Source: Cryptomeria japonica
Lineage: Eukaryota > Streptophyta > Pinopsida > Cupressales > Cupressaceae
NCBI RefSeq assembly: GCF_030272615.1
Contig: NC_081414.1
Span: forward strand, 238,547,233 to 238,611,232
Direction of reading: 5' to 3'
Length of the DNA stretch: 64,000 nt
A model generated the notes under the pieces. The model was not told the origin of the DNA. It searched no databases and worked only from the letters and a program-made list of their open reading frames with translations. Numbering within the stretch: position 1 is the first letter of the stretch; every line of letters begins with the position of its first letter. Both the position numbers and the translations under genes were made by a program. Shown in pieces: positions 33,955-45,183 of this stretch.

Positions 33955-36900
33955 TGAAGTACATATCATGGAACATTAGAGGCCTTGATTTGCCTAATAG
34001 GAAGTTTGTTATCAAAAGGTCTCTTGATAGTGCTCTTGACATCACTTGGAAAGATGCAATTAAAATTTACACCGAGCACCCAAGAGGTAAGGGAGGAGTT
34101 GGCCTTAGAGAATCTTGCTTTGGCATATGCTCCATATATGCACCCAATGACTATAAGGAAAGATTGTCCCTCTCAACTTGGCTAACATCCCTCCCAAATA
34201 TCCCCTGGGTCATGGCCGAAGACTTTAACATGACTGAACACTAGGATGACAAGGCTGGGGGCTTTCCCTTTGAATGGAAAACTCCAGAAAAATGTCACTG
34301 GGATAGGCTTAAGCATCAACTCGGGCTATTTGACACCCTAGAAGGCACCAAAGCTGATGGCCATAACCTTTGGTATACTGGGTGCAACTTTTAGCAAGGC
34401 ACTAATCGGATCTACTCTAGACTTGACAGGTTTTATGTTAATAATAACTTCTTTTCTTTTTCCCCCAATCACCTTGGGAATGTGGTGATTGTCCTTCCAG
34501 TAACCCTTTCTGACCATTTTCCTATCCTGGCCATCATTAACACTAGGAACTCCATCACTAATAACTATCCTCGCAGTAAGAAATTTTTCCTCAATACCTC
34601 CTTGCTACAAGACAAGGAAGTCCTTAATGCCATCATAATAGTTAGTATCTTCAACTTGCAGCCTCAACTTCCTCAATCCCATATTCTCAGATGGAAGAGA
34701 AACATTTCCTCTTGGCAGAAGATATTTCAAACCATTGGCCAAAAGAAAGCCAAGGACTTTAGATCCCGGGAGAAATCCCTTACACATTAGCTCCACTCTC
34801 TAGAACAAGAAATACAAATTCATCCCTCCTCCCCTACCTTAGCTAAGTGGGTCTCTGAAGCTAGGGACATCCTCAGCAAACATCAACAAATCAAAATCAA
34901 AGGGGATTTCATCAGATCCCACACTCACTGTCTTAAGTATGGAGATAAAGGCTCCAAACTTTTCTTTAATCTTCTAAAGCAAAAACAAACCAAAGAAAAA
35001 ATTGATAGAATAACCGTAGAAGATAAGGAGCTCCTGAATATCAATGACATCAAAGATGCCTTTCAAATGTTTTACAAAACCCTGTTTACCTCCGATGATA
35101 ATGAAGCCTCGAAAGATGCTCAAAGTAAATGTAGCTCCATTATCCCAAAACAAATCTCTGAGAATGAAGCCCTCCTCCTTAAAGCTAGGATCTCCAAGCA
35201 AGAAATTGCTAATGCCATTAAGGCACTCAAGGATGATAAGGCCCCAAGCCCTGATGACCTTCCTGCTGAATTCTACAAAGTCAATATTGAGTGGATCACT
35301 AATGATCTCTATGATATCTATAATGAAGCACTGGATACTGGCACCCTGGGGGAGTCCATCAATACGGGTATTGTTAAACTTATCCCAAAAGAAGGGGACA
35401 GAGCCCTCATAAAAAATTGGAGGCCAATTACCCTCCTCAACGTCTCCTACAAAATCTTAGCCAAAGCCTTAGCCTCTCGCCTTGAGAAGATCCTCCCCAA
35501 ATTCATTTGCTCTACCCAGATGGGGTTCATTAAAGGTAGGTACATATTGGAGAACCTTGTGACCAACTGGGAATCTATGGAATGGGACAAAACCTCAAAC
35601 CAGGACTCAGCCATGTTACTTGTCGACTTTGAAAATGCCTATGACCGGGTGGAATGGGGCTTCATCCTCATGATGCTCCAAGCCTTTGGCTTCCCCAGTG
35701 AATTCTGTGATTATGTTCAGATCCTCCTCAAGGATGCATCTGCCCTGATTGAAGTTAATGGGTCTCTCTCCTAGCCTATTCCCCTCTCCAGATCAATCAG
35801 GCAAGGTTGCCCCCTTTCCCGTACTCTATTTGTCATAGCATCGGATGCCCCGTACTATCTCCTAAGAGATGACACCCTATCCCCCAAGGTGAATGGAATC
35901 AAGATGCCGAACAACTCTGAGTTAATCAACATTCAATTTGCCGATGACACCTCGTTATTCCTGGAACTCTCTAGGCATAATATCAGTTACCTCAATCAAA
36001 AACTTGACACCTTTAGTAGAGTGTTAGGTGCCCAGATTTCCAGCTCAAAATCCATCCTACTTGAATAGAAAGATGAGCCTCCGAACTGGCTTCAACAGTT
36101 TGGTTATTCTTGGGGAGGACCTAACAAAATAGTTAGGTACTTAGGTATCCCATTCTTTGTCTCCCCATCTTTGAGAGACATGTGGAGCTAGGTCAAAGGG
36201 AAAATAGATAGGAAGTTAAATAGATAGGACAATAGGGTCCTATCCCTAGCCGATAGGATTCAAGTTTGCCAGAAAATCCTCTCCTCCTATAGTATTTACT
36301 ATTCCTCTATCTGGATGTTCAACAATTATCAAGTTTTTGAAATCCAAAAGGCTATCAGACGTTTCCTTTGGTTGGATGGCAAGGGCAAGAGGAAAGGTCA
36401 TGTAGTCAAATGGGCCTGGTGCCACCTAGACAAAAAACTTGATGGGTTGGGCCTTAAGGATCTTATACTGCAGGGAATAGCCCTTGCGGCCAAATGGATA
36501 TTCCACTCACTCAAAGGTCATGAACCCTGGAAGATTCTCATCAGGAACAATATACAAAATGGTGTCCCCAAGACTGCCAAAACCTAGAAAACCCTCCCAC
36601 TTAGTGATCAGATTGCAGGCAATTTCTATGTGTTTGTCCAAGGTACTTGGGTGTTTAAATCTATCTGGAAAGCCTAGGAGCATGTACATAGGATTATTGT
36701 CAACTCTAACATCGACTGTGATGCTACCCTCCACGGTGAAAAGTCAATATGGTGGAACCTTTATCACAACTTGAAACCCCTTGCCTTAACCCAAGGATGC
36801 TCTGCTAAGTACTGGCATAATAAAGGTGTCAAATACCTTATGGACATATTAGAACATGACAATCTTATCATCTGGGAAACTCTTAGCAATAAATATGATC

Positions 36901-37844
36901 TCCCTACCTCACATAAGAGGACCTACAACATGATTAGGTAGGCATGTACCCCTCTTCATCTTCCTAGAAACATGCATGTAGATGCTCACAAGTACCTTAC
37001 CTTCCTTTGGAAAGATGGCTCCAAACTCCCCAAGATCAAGGCCAAGTCTATTTATACCCTGCTTAACAATGACACCTTGGTGATCTATCATATTAACGCT
37101 CCATGGTATGTTGATCATAATCTCCATGCATGGGAAAAAAACTTTGAGAAATTATGGAGATCCCTCGTCCCCCCTAAAATCTAATGCTTTAGATGGCAAG
37201 TTATATTAAACAAATTACCTATTAGGAATAAAACTGCTGCATACGACCTGTGCTATGTTTGCAAAAAGCCTGAGACTGTGCGCCACATTTTCCTTGACTG
37301 CTCTTTTGCTAGAGAAATATGGTTGCTGTTTGGAATCTCTATCACAAAACATGTCTGTACTCTTGATATAATCACTAGTTTTATTCATGGGCTCAAGAAG
37401 GATGCTAACCTAGTCTCGCAAATTTTATCTACCTTCATACTTTGGTTTATTTGGAAGCTAAGGAATGAGGAGAAGTTTCAAGGCAATGAAAGGGTACTTA
37501 CTGGTTTTTCTAAAAAGCTCACACATTTAAAAATTGTTGTGTAGGTTTTCTTTCTGATGAACTTAGAGAGGAACAAGCTGTTGCGATTCCTCAAAGATGG
37601 CAGAGCAATTATGTTTGTCTACGAGATGCAAGACGACGATGAATGGGCCAGACTCGCTGAGAACTAAGTCTCCTTTGATAAGGTTGTGAAGAAACTCATC
37701 AAAGAGCTACAAGACAACAAGCCCCCACCCTTCAATAAGGTAGAAATGTGCTCCCAGATCCTAGAAGGAAAAAAGGTGGCATGGATGGAAGGACCACTAG
37801 GCTGGACCACCTGGCTGGAAGATCAAGACAAGATCTTGCATTAG
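33954..37844 (+). pseudogene. LINE C ORF2 (endonuclease-reverse transcriptase)
   Basis: A single frame of 1,297 codons runs from ATG 33954 to TAG 37842. Internal stops are TAG at 34242, 34392, 34788, 35772, 36066, 36189, 36225, 36585, 36675, 36939 and 37542, and TAA at 37182 and 37665. The endonuclease start I-S-W-N-I-R-G is present (near 33963), then about 60 residues normally carrying the catalytic Glu are missing. D-F-N and S-D-H motifs remain. RT shows W-R-P-I-T-L-L-N, F-E-N-A-Y-D-R, R-Q-G-C-P-L-S, F-A-D-D (near 35940) and Y-L-G-I-P-F. A Cys-rich C-Y-V-C..H-I-F-L-D-C segment lies near 37252-37302. There is no RNase H. Confidence 0.85.
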
Positions 37845-38006
37845 TACCCTCGGCTAAAATTAGAATTACTCAAACTATATAGCGGATAACTGTATATGAT
37901 GTTTCTCTAAGTCTATTTTCACAGTTTGGTGGTTGAGGCCCTATCTCCCACCTCTTTTTTTTGTATAAACTCTCCATTTTTTAGACTTCCAATTTCTAAT
38001 ACAAAA

Positions 38007-38019
38007 AATAATGCTAGAG
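38007..38019. repeat. LINE C target-site duplication, right
   Basis: AATAATGCTAGAG, identical to 32018-32030. The first bases could also be read as part of the A tail. Confidence 0.8.
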
Positions 38020-38951
38020 AATATATTTTTTATTATTCAATTAATATTAGTCCTTCACTCACTTGTCATGGTAGTTACCTTGTAATAGTATAAACTACCA
38101 AGATTTTCACAATTAATTAGTATCAAAATATTTTCGTCTAGTTTCAATAATAAAGATAATAGTGTAGATTTCTAGGACCATAATTAATTTTAATTAGTCA
38201 TTCTTGATTAATCATAATCAAAAACTCTTCACAATATTATTACTGTATTTTAATTATTATATTTTTAATTTAATATAATTATAATATAATATTATTATAT
38301 AAATTTTTATATATAATATACTATATTATTGATTATATTATTTTATTATCCAAATTTTATATTGTTAAATTATATAAGGATAAATTTTTATATATAATAT
38401 ACTATATGATTGATTATATTATTTTATTATCCAATTTTTATATTATTAAATTATATAAGGATAACTAAATAATATTATTAATTCATATTTTTTATATTAT
38501 ATATATGTTTGTTTACTTATATAAAGGTTTAGAAAATATAAATTCTAAGTAATTACAAAACAAAATTTAAACATTTCAAATATTATTTTAACGTATCTAA
38601 AAATATGCCAAAAAAATTCATTTCTTTAACCCTAAATCCAAATCAAAAGTTTTGCCTAGAAGCCTAATTGATCCTTAATCTTAGCTCCATTGTATCTTTA
38701 TATCTAACCTTTACCCTAACTATGTTTGAACTATAATCATAATTTAACTCTAACTGGAAAATTTCTTTAATAACTTTAATTAAACACTGATTCAATAATA
38801 GTCCTAACCCTAATTTAACCCTACTCTTAATTAAACTAAACAATAGTATTTGTAAATATTATTAGAGAATATATTTTTTATTATTCAATAAATATATTTT
38901 TTATTATTCAATTAATATTAGTCCTTCACTCATTATTTTCACTTAATTTAA
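38020..38951. repeat. AT-rich and CCCTAA-containing block right of LINE C
   Basis: Contains ATATAATATA-type runs (38220-38520), the second copy of the CCCTAA-rich segment (about 38640-38850), and a repeat of the AGAGAATATATTTTTTATTA stretch seen at 38016 and again at 38875. The pattern suggests a tandem duplication that predates LINE C. No gene. Confidence 0.55.
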
Positions 38952-39165
38952 AGAAAACTAATAACTATTATAAGTTGTAGGAAATGGATTGAGGTATTAA
39001 CATCAATATCAAATTTGATATATCAATGAACAATTAATATTGATATCATAATTTGTTTATGAATTCATTTTTAAAGGAATTCAATTGAACTGATATCATA
39101 ATATTTATGACATGTTGATATAAAAATTGAATTAATGTATTGAATGCAATATTGATGTCAATTGA
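38952..39165 (+). repeat. Left inverted-repeat arm
   Basis: Begins AAGAAAACTAATAACTATTA. Its partner is 43808-44018. Confidence 0.6.
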
Positions 39166-39224
39166 TATCAATATCGTTCAAATGTTTATATTTGTGTCCG
39201 TATATACATACATACATATTAATG

Positions 39225-39733
39225 TGTTAGAAATTAGCATCTTAGGATACTAATCATTATAAACAAGGTTATAAAGTAAATGAAATGAGAAACATGCATG
39301 CATAAATGTACACATTACACAAGATATACATGGGGTAAAAAACCCCATAAAGCATCATTTAATTAAAACACTTACAAATATAGTCTATCATAAAATAGAC
39401 ATTAACTTGGGGAAACTCCTCCAATACTTCCACATGGCCAACAATACCTCTTGTGCATAGTGATACAACTCACCATAAAAGCTCCAAATTCAGACAACTC
39501 TCAAATGAGAGAGAACCTCCTTAAATATAGGAGGAAGGGTGGCTTCACTAGTCACACCTTTTCAATAACCCCCACTCATAAATAATTAATAATCTAATAA
39601 TTATTAGACTATAATTTTCTCAAATGGGATAAGCTTATAAAGCATATAATATATAAGGTTTATAAACCTTATAGTAGAATATTGTATATAAATATTATAA
39701 GGATGTGATCCCTAATAAAATTATGTTCTAACA
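39225..39733 (-). repeat. Copia-type LTR, minus strand (about 509 bp)
   Basis: Bounded by TGTTAGAA (39225) and TTCTAACA (39733), perfect 8-bp inverted termini. On the minus strand AACATTAAGCAGGAA directly precedes TGTTAGAACA, resembling a polypurine tract beside a 3' LTR, so internal DNA would lie to the right. A fragment of the same end (ATAAGGATGTGAT) recurs near 43795. No copia protein is visible nearby. Confidence 0.5.
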
Positions 39734-40965
39734 TTCCTGCTTAATGTTAATAGGGGATCACATGTCAATTTTCATAAAAGAAAAAATAAAGTGCCCCAGT
39801 AATGTAGGTCTTCTTTGACAATGATAAACAAGGACAAAAATATATGCCAACATGAAGATCATGCATTCCAGACTATATGAAAGTGATCTTGTCATAATTT
39901 ATAATCCCAGTATTTTAAAAATGATGCTATGGGGTCTTAAAAAATTATATTGGAGCCGTGGTCTCCTCAAATTAGCCTCTCCCTAGGTTCATTACATAGT
40001 GCCCGTAGGACTTAATACAATGCTTTTACAAGTGGAAGATTTACAAGGAGAAGAATTTACAAATGTCGTAGGACTTAATACAATGAGAAGAATTTACAAA
40101 TGCTCGTAGGACTTAATACAATGCTTTTACAAGTGAAAGATTTACAAGGAGAATAATTTACAAATGCCCATAGGACTTAAGCACAAATGTGCCTATAGGA
40201 CTTACTAATACATACCAGCAATAATTAAAACAAAAACAGACTTACATATGCCTATCTACAGGCTTAAAGGACTTAGTAATGCTTGTATAGGTCCTGTTTC
40301 ATACCTATTAGGACATATGCCTACCCGTAGGATTTAAAACTAGGATTTAACCACTAGGTGGTGTTATTGCATGCACACTCCCCCTCAATGGCATCACCTA
40401 AGGCCAAGCATTATTTGACTTTGGAGCATACAATGCCTAAAGGTCTTATGCCTATTATGTCTCACATCTAGGATTTAGCCACTAGGTGGTATCATGTACA
40501 TCCCCCCTTAATGGCATCACCTAAAAGCCAATCACTGCATAGAAGATTTCAAAGTGATGGCTAAAATTATAATATATAGCATGTGCCCATGATATTCAAG
40601 GTGTCTTATTATGGAATTATTTCATTGAGTGAGGTGCCCATGATCTTGAAAGTGTCTTTATTATGAAATAATTTCACTTGAGTGATGTGCCCATAATCTT
40701 CAAAGTTCAATTTGAACTTCAAAAATGATATTATTTGGAAAGAGTAAAATAACTTCAAGTAATATGGTACTTTTACATCTATCCAAATGGAACTCTTCCA
40801 TAAATCTTCAAGGTCATATTGATTCTTCAGGAGCTACACTCATATTTTGCCCATTTGATTCAAAGACGGATACAAGATAGTCTTCTTATTAAAGTATTGC
40901 ATCATCCATGGAATAACACTTGCACCATATATTTTGAAGGCATAACCTCGCCATAAAAGATACAA
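39734..40965. repeat. Non-coding region rich in short tandem arrays
   Basis: Three arrays were noted: about eight near-copies of TAGGACTTA with spacers at 40005-40335; two units of about 125 bp at 40331-40560 (TAGGATTTARCCACTAGGTGG..CCCCCT..ATGGCATCACCTAA); and two and a half units of about 54 bp at 40583-40707 (TGCCCATGATCTT..). On the minus strand the CCCCCT motifs read as polypurine tracts. No ORF. Confidence 0.6.
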
Positions 40966-42213
40966 TATAGTTAGTAACATAGTAAAAAATTAAACTTAAT
41001 TTTTTGTGCAAATAATGAACATAATATTATGCATTTTTGATTTACCAAAGATCATATAATATTCCTCATAAATGAAAAATATAGTCCAATAATTTGTAGC
41101 AAGGAGATCAAAATATAATTTTATGAGAATAAACATGAATAATTAGTTTTTTGTTTAAAATACAAAATAGTCATGCTACTACATATAGTAATGATCCAAA
41201 AACAAATTAGGCAACGGGTGAGCTATCCTTTCTAGGTTTTCTCCCCAGACAGTTTATAAGGGTGATAGCAACCCATTATAATGAACAATATAGCATATAC
41301 ATTTCATAAAAAAATATTATAAGACGTCTTTAATAAGGAAATTGTGATGTATCAACACTTATAATGGATGGTTTAGGAAAGTATAAATCTATATAATCTC
41401 TTATAACATTATGAAAAAACAACCTCCTTAAGAATATTAGATTCATATATACATAATCTTACACTAATCATCTACAATGTGCACTTCCTATAAAGTACTT
41501 GACAATGTGAAATAATGAAACATCTCTTAGAGTACACGTGGTTACTCATGATACAATCACATTAAATCATAAGTAATTGGTCATCATTTGGATCCTCATT
41601 GTGAGGATATTGAACATATAAGCTATATGAAATGATACATTATATGGCATATGTTGGGATAAATGTAGAAATGAAAGTTATGAATGCTTTCCACACTTGT
41701 AAGTTACAAACAACAATTTGACAAGAGATATGAGTACCAAAAACATTATTCTCTTTCTAGAAGCAGGCATGATTATATCAATATCATATTTATTTGGGAC
41801 AAAAGAAGTTAGAGCTCCAATATCTCATAACTTTGGTAAAGGAAGTATAGTGGGCCTAAGAAAAAAAATATCTAAATTTTATATGCCTTATAACTTAGCT
41901 TGGTCTAAAAAAAATATGTATAATTTTAAGGTTTTGATTTTGATCATACGTATGAGCTTTGTAAACCAAATAATGGTTATTTATTTGGAACCATCACAAA
42001 TTGATGAGACTTTCAAATGTTTAAAATACATCTAGAATAATTTATAAAAATACATTGTCACTACTCTTTTTTAATAGCAATCTATAAGATAAATATTAAA
42101 TCTACTGGACTAAATTATAAGAACCAAGATGAAAGCTATTGTAAATAATAAGCATAGTTTTTAATTCACAATTTGAATTGCCCTTCTTTAGCATTACTAT
42201 GAGGAGACAACAT
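40966..42213. repeat. Tandem duplication, unit 1
   Basis: Nearly identical to 42214-43465. It lacks about 55 bp present in unit 2 (near 42740-42795). It contains an ORF at 41718-42035 that is broken by a 5-bp indel in unit 2 and matches nothing. Confidence 0.85.
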
Positions 42214-43465
42214 TATAGTTATTAACATAGTAATCAATTAAACTTGATTTTTGGTGCAAATAATGAACATAATATTATGCATTTGTCATTTGCCAAAGAT
42301 CATATAATATTCCTCATTAATGTAAAATATAGTCCAATAATTTGTAGCAAGGAGATCAAAATATAATTTTATGAGAATAAACATGAATAATTAGTTTTTT
42401 GTTTAAAATACAAAATAGTCATGCTACTACATATAGTAATGATCCAAAAACAAATTAGGCAACGGGTGAGCTATCCTTTCTAGGTTTTCTCCCTAGATAG
42501 TTTATAAGGGAGATAGCCACCCATTATAATGAACAATATAGCTTATACATTTCATAAAAAAATATTATAAGACATCTTTAATAAGGAAATTGTGATGTAT
42601 CAACACTTATAATGGATTGTCTAGGAAAGTACAAATCTACATAATCTCTTATAACATTATGAAAAAACAACCCCCTTAAGAATATTAGATTCATATATAC
42701 ATAATCTTACACTAATCATCTACAATGTGCACTTCGTATATTGATCACTTTTAATGAAAAGATTATTTATATCTGAAGTGTGTAAGTTGGTGGATTCCTA
42801 TAAAGTACTTGACAACATGAAATAATGAAACATCTCATAGAGTACATGTGGTTACTCATGATACAATCAAATTAAATCATAAGTAATTGGTCATCATTTG
42901 GATCCTCATTGTGAGGATATTGAACATATAAGCTATATGAAATGATACATTATATGGCATATGTTGGGATAAATGTAGAAATGAAAGTTATGAATGCTTT
43001 CTACACTTGTAAGTTACAAACAACAATTTGACAAGAGATATGAGTACCAAAAACATTATTCTCTTTCTAGGAGGCATGATTATATCAATATCATATTTAT
43101 TTGGGACAAAAGAAGTTAGAGCTCCAATATCTCATATATTTGGTAAAGGAAGTATAGTGGGCCAAAGAAAAAAAAAATATCTAAATTTTATATGCCTTAT
43201 AACTTAGCTTGGTCTAAAAAAATATGTATAATTTTAAGGTTTTGATTTTGATCATGCATATGAGCTTTGTAAACCAAATAATGATTATTTATTTGGAACC
43301 ATCACAAATTGATGAGACTTTCAAATGTTTAAAATACATCTAGAATACTTTATAAAAATACATTGTCACTACTTTTTTTTAATAGTAATCTAAAAGATAA
43401 ATATTAAATCTAGTGGACTAAATTATAAGAACCAATATGAAAGCTATTGTAAATAATAAGCATAG
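42214..43465. repeat. Tandem duplication, unit 2
   Basis: Second direct copy with a period of about 1,248 bp. The high similarity points to a recent duplication compared with the other repeats in the window. Confidence 0.85.
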
Positions 43466-43807
43466 TTTGAAATTCACAATTTGAATTGCCTATTTTATAA
43501 TTTTATAAATCAACTCATTTGAATTCACAATCATTTTTTTTCAATCTTCCTAATTGATTGATTTCCTACCAAGGATTAAACAATAAAGATGAACTTCTAG
43601 GAAAATATATGTAAGGATGGGTTTACATGCCCTTTTTTAGCATTACTAGGAGGAGACAAAATTCTCTAAAAAAGCAAATGAACTCATTTTAAATGTAGTA
43701 GTGGAAGAGCACATTGGAAAATCATAGCTACCACAGTCAAATGAAAAAAGAGGAGTCACTAAATGTTATATAAATGTATATAAATGTTATAAGGATGTGA
43801 TTTCTAG
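43466..43807. other. Spacer between the duplication and the right inverted-repeat arm
   Basis: AT-rich. It includes a GCATTACTAGGAGGAGACAA motif like that at the end of unit 1 (near 42191). No gene. Confidence 0.5.
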
Positions 43808-44018
43808 TATCAATATTGCATTCAAATTTGACATAGATTAAATAAGTTTTTATGTCAAAATCATAAATAATTGGACATGGGTTCAATTAAATTGCTTTAA
43901 AGAATAATTCATAAATAAATGATAATATCAATATTAGTTGTTTATTGATATATCAAATTTGATATTTATGTCAATACATTAATCCATTTGTTACAACTTA
44001 TAATTGTTATTTTCTTTT
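43808..44018 (-). repeat. Right inverted-repeat arm
   Basis: The reverse complement matches 38952-39165. Confidence 0.6.
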
Positions 44019-44067
44019 GTTGGATTTTGTTGTAGTTGTTTATTCATGGTTATTATTGGTAAAATTT

Positions 44068-44070
<3 letters not shown>

Positions 44071-44116
<46 letters not shown>
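44071..44116. repeat. (AT)n microsatellite
   Basis: About 23 uninterrupted AT dinucleotides, just outside the inverted-repeat segment. Confidence 0.95.
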
Positions 44117-44119
<3 letters not shown>

Positions 44120-44475
44120 TTGAAGTTACAGTTAAAATTAACATCAGAATTTGATAATGATATGTCAAAATGGATATAAAAAATGAAAAGGTTTTTAAAA
44201 AAAATTTATATTTAATAATTTGAAAATAAAAGTATATATATTTATACAAAACTATATTCTATTAAATAATAAAATATTTTTCTTGGATTTCAAGTGTGCC
44301 CAGATTTACAATGTTTGGAAGCAAATACTCCTTCACAGAAATAGTAGCAAATAATCTAGTAATACATAGAAGAACTTCAATTGTCAGCTGATATCAAAAA
44401 TTGATAATTCTGGCTTCTCCCTTGCTTTCAAGCCATATCAAAGAAAGGTCTTAATTAGATTACTCAGATGCCATA
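44117..44475. other. AT-rich unassigned DNA
   Basis: No ORF or repeat recognised between the microsatellite and the WW-exon inverted repeat. Confidence 0.4.
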
Positions 44476-44668
44476 ACTAGTTCTTTCTCCAAATGCATAA
44501 AGTTAAAGGAGTTAATAATATCCATGTATACATATATATTTTCTTGTCTTCTACCATTTGACCCTTTGATAATTTGCTTTGCTCTGGACTGCAATACATG
44601 GTAACATTATATTTATGTATCCAAACAATAACTATTGGAAAATTAAAGAATGTGATAAAGCCAAATCC

Positions 44669-44749
44669 ATGGAACATGGCAGGTCAAGGGGAATAGAGTT
44701 GCCTTATGAGCCTTTACCGAAAGGTTGGGAACAATGTCTGGATCTCAAG
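44669..44749 (+). pseudogene. WW-domain exon fragment, left arm
   Basis: Twenty-seven codons from ATG 44669 to AAG 44749, then GTATAC as a possible 5' splice site. The translation contains E-L-P-Y-E-P-L-P-K-G-W-E-Q-C-L-D-L-K. The L-P-x-G-W-E-Q-C-L-D-L pattern is, from memory, the first half of the WW domain in plant single-WW proteins (CFL1-like), whose second Trp would be in the next exon. The next exon is absent, so this is a captured or relic fragment and not a gene. The frame also stays open in the mirrored copy. Confidence 0.55.
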
Positions 44750-44915
44750 GTATACCGAATAAATTTGGGTTTCGGTCCTGATAATGTAAAAGATAGATGA
44801 GCTGTCTGTTTCTGGGTTAAAATTTTGTCTCATTGATGCCACATTGTTATTTGAAAGATAAGATTAAAAGAAGAAAAATATTACTTTGTTGAATTCAGAG
44901 CATTATTCAGTATAC

Positions 44916-44996
44916 CTTGAGATCCAAACATTGTCCCCAACCTTTCAGCAAAGGCTCATAAGGCAACTTTATTTCTCTTGAACGGCCCTCTTCCAT
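44916..44996 (-). pseudogene. WW-domain exon fragment, right arm
   Basis: The mirror copy: 27 codons on the minus strand with the same start and the same donor-like boundary. It keeps L-P-Y-E-P-L but has L for P before K-G-W and G for E after the Trp, so the WW core is more decayed than in the left arm. Confidence 0.55.
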
Positions 44997-45183
44997 GGTT
45001 TTGGCCTCGTCACATTATTTAAGTTTCCAATAGTAGTTGTTTGGACACATAAATATAATGTTACCATGTATTGCAGTGCAGAGCAAAGCAAATTGTCAAA
45101 GGGACATATGGTAGAAGACAAGAAAATATATATGTATGAATGTATGTTATTAACTACATTATACATTTGCAGAAAGAACTAGT

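Larger units (their letters stand above)
32031..38006 (+). mobile_element. LINE C: full-length L1-type retrotransposon
   Basis: About 5.98 kb between perfect 13-bp target duplications. The order is a 5' UTR (32031-32281), ORF1 with zinc knuckle, ORF2 with endonuclease, reverse transcriptase and Cys-rich tail, a short 3' UTR and a brief A run (38002-38008). ORF1 and ORF2 overlap as TAATG. Neither ORF is open: three stops are visible in ORF1 and thirteen in ORF2, but ORF2 shows no frameshift over 3.9 kb. It interrupts the CCCTAA-rich block. Confidence 0.85.
38952..44018. mobile_element. Segment bounded by inverted repeats of about 210 bp
   Basis: The left arm (38952-39165) and the reverse complement of the right arm (43808-44018) align along their length, sharing ATCAAATTTGATATATCAAT and AATGCAATATTGAT. 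Long terminal inverted repeats of this size occur in Mutator-like elements, but no transposase is seen and the short target duplication was not established. Inside are a copia-type LTR (39225-39733), several tandem arrays and a 1.25-kb tandem duplication. An alternative is two copies of one repeat that happen to face each other. Confidence 0.45.
44476..45183. repeat. Large hairpin-forming inverted repeat carrying a WW-domain exon
   Basis: The left arm (44476-44755, 280 bp) and the reverse complement of the right arm (44910-45183, 274 bp) match over their whole length at roughly 85 percent by eye. They share ACTAGTTCTTTCT at the outer end and GGTATAC at the inner end. The loop is 154 bp (44756-44909). 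Each arm includes upstream non-coding sequence plus an 81-bp coding exon ending at a splice donor-like AAG|GTATAC. A transcript across this region on either strand would fold into a long, imperfect double strand. Confidence 0.85.

Noticed and set aside
33954-37844. Stop-codon reassignment (TAG read as an amino acid) in LINE C
   Set aside because: TAA stops also occur, other genes in the window use TAG as a normal stop, and methylation-driven mutation explains the bias.
41718-42035. 105-codon ORF in the tandem duplication
   Set aside because: The second copy carries a 5-bp deletion breaking the frame; composition is that of AT-rich non-coding DNA.
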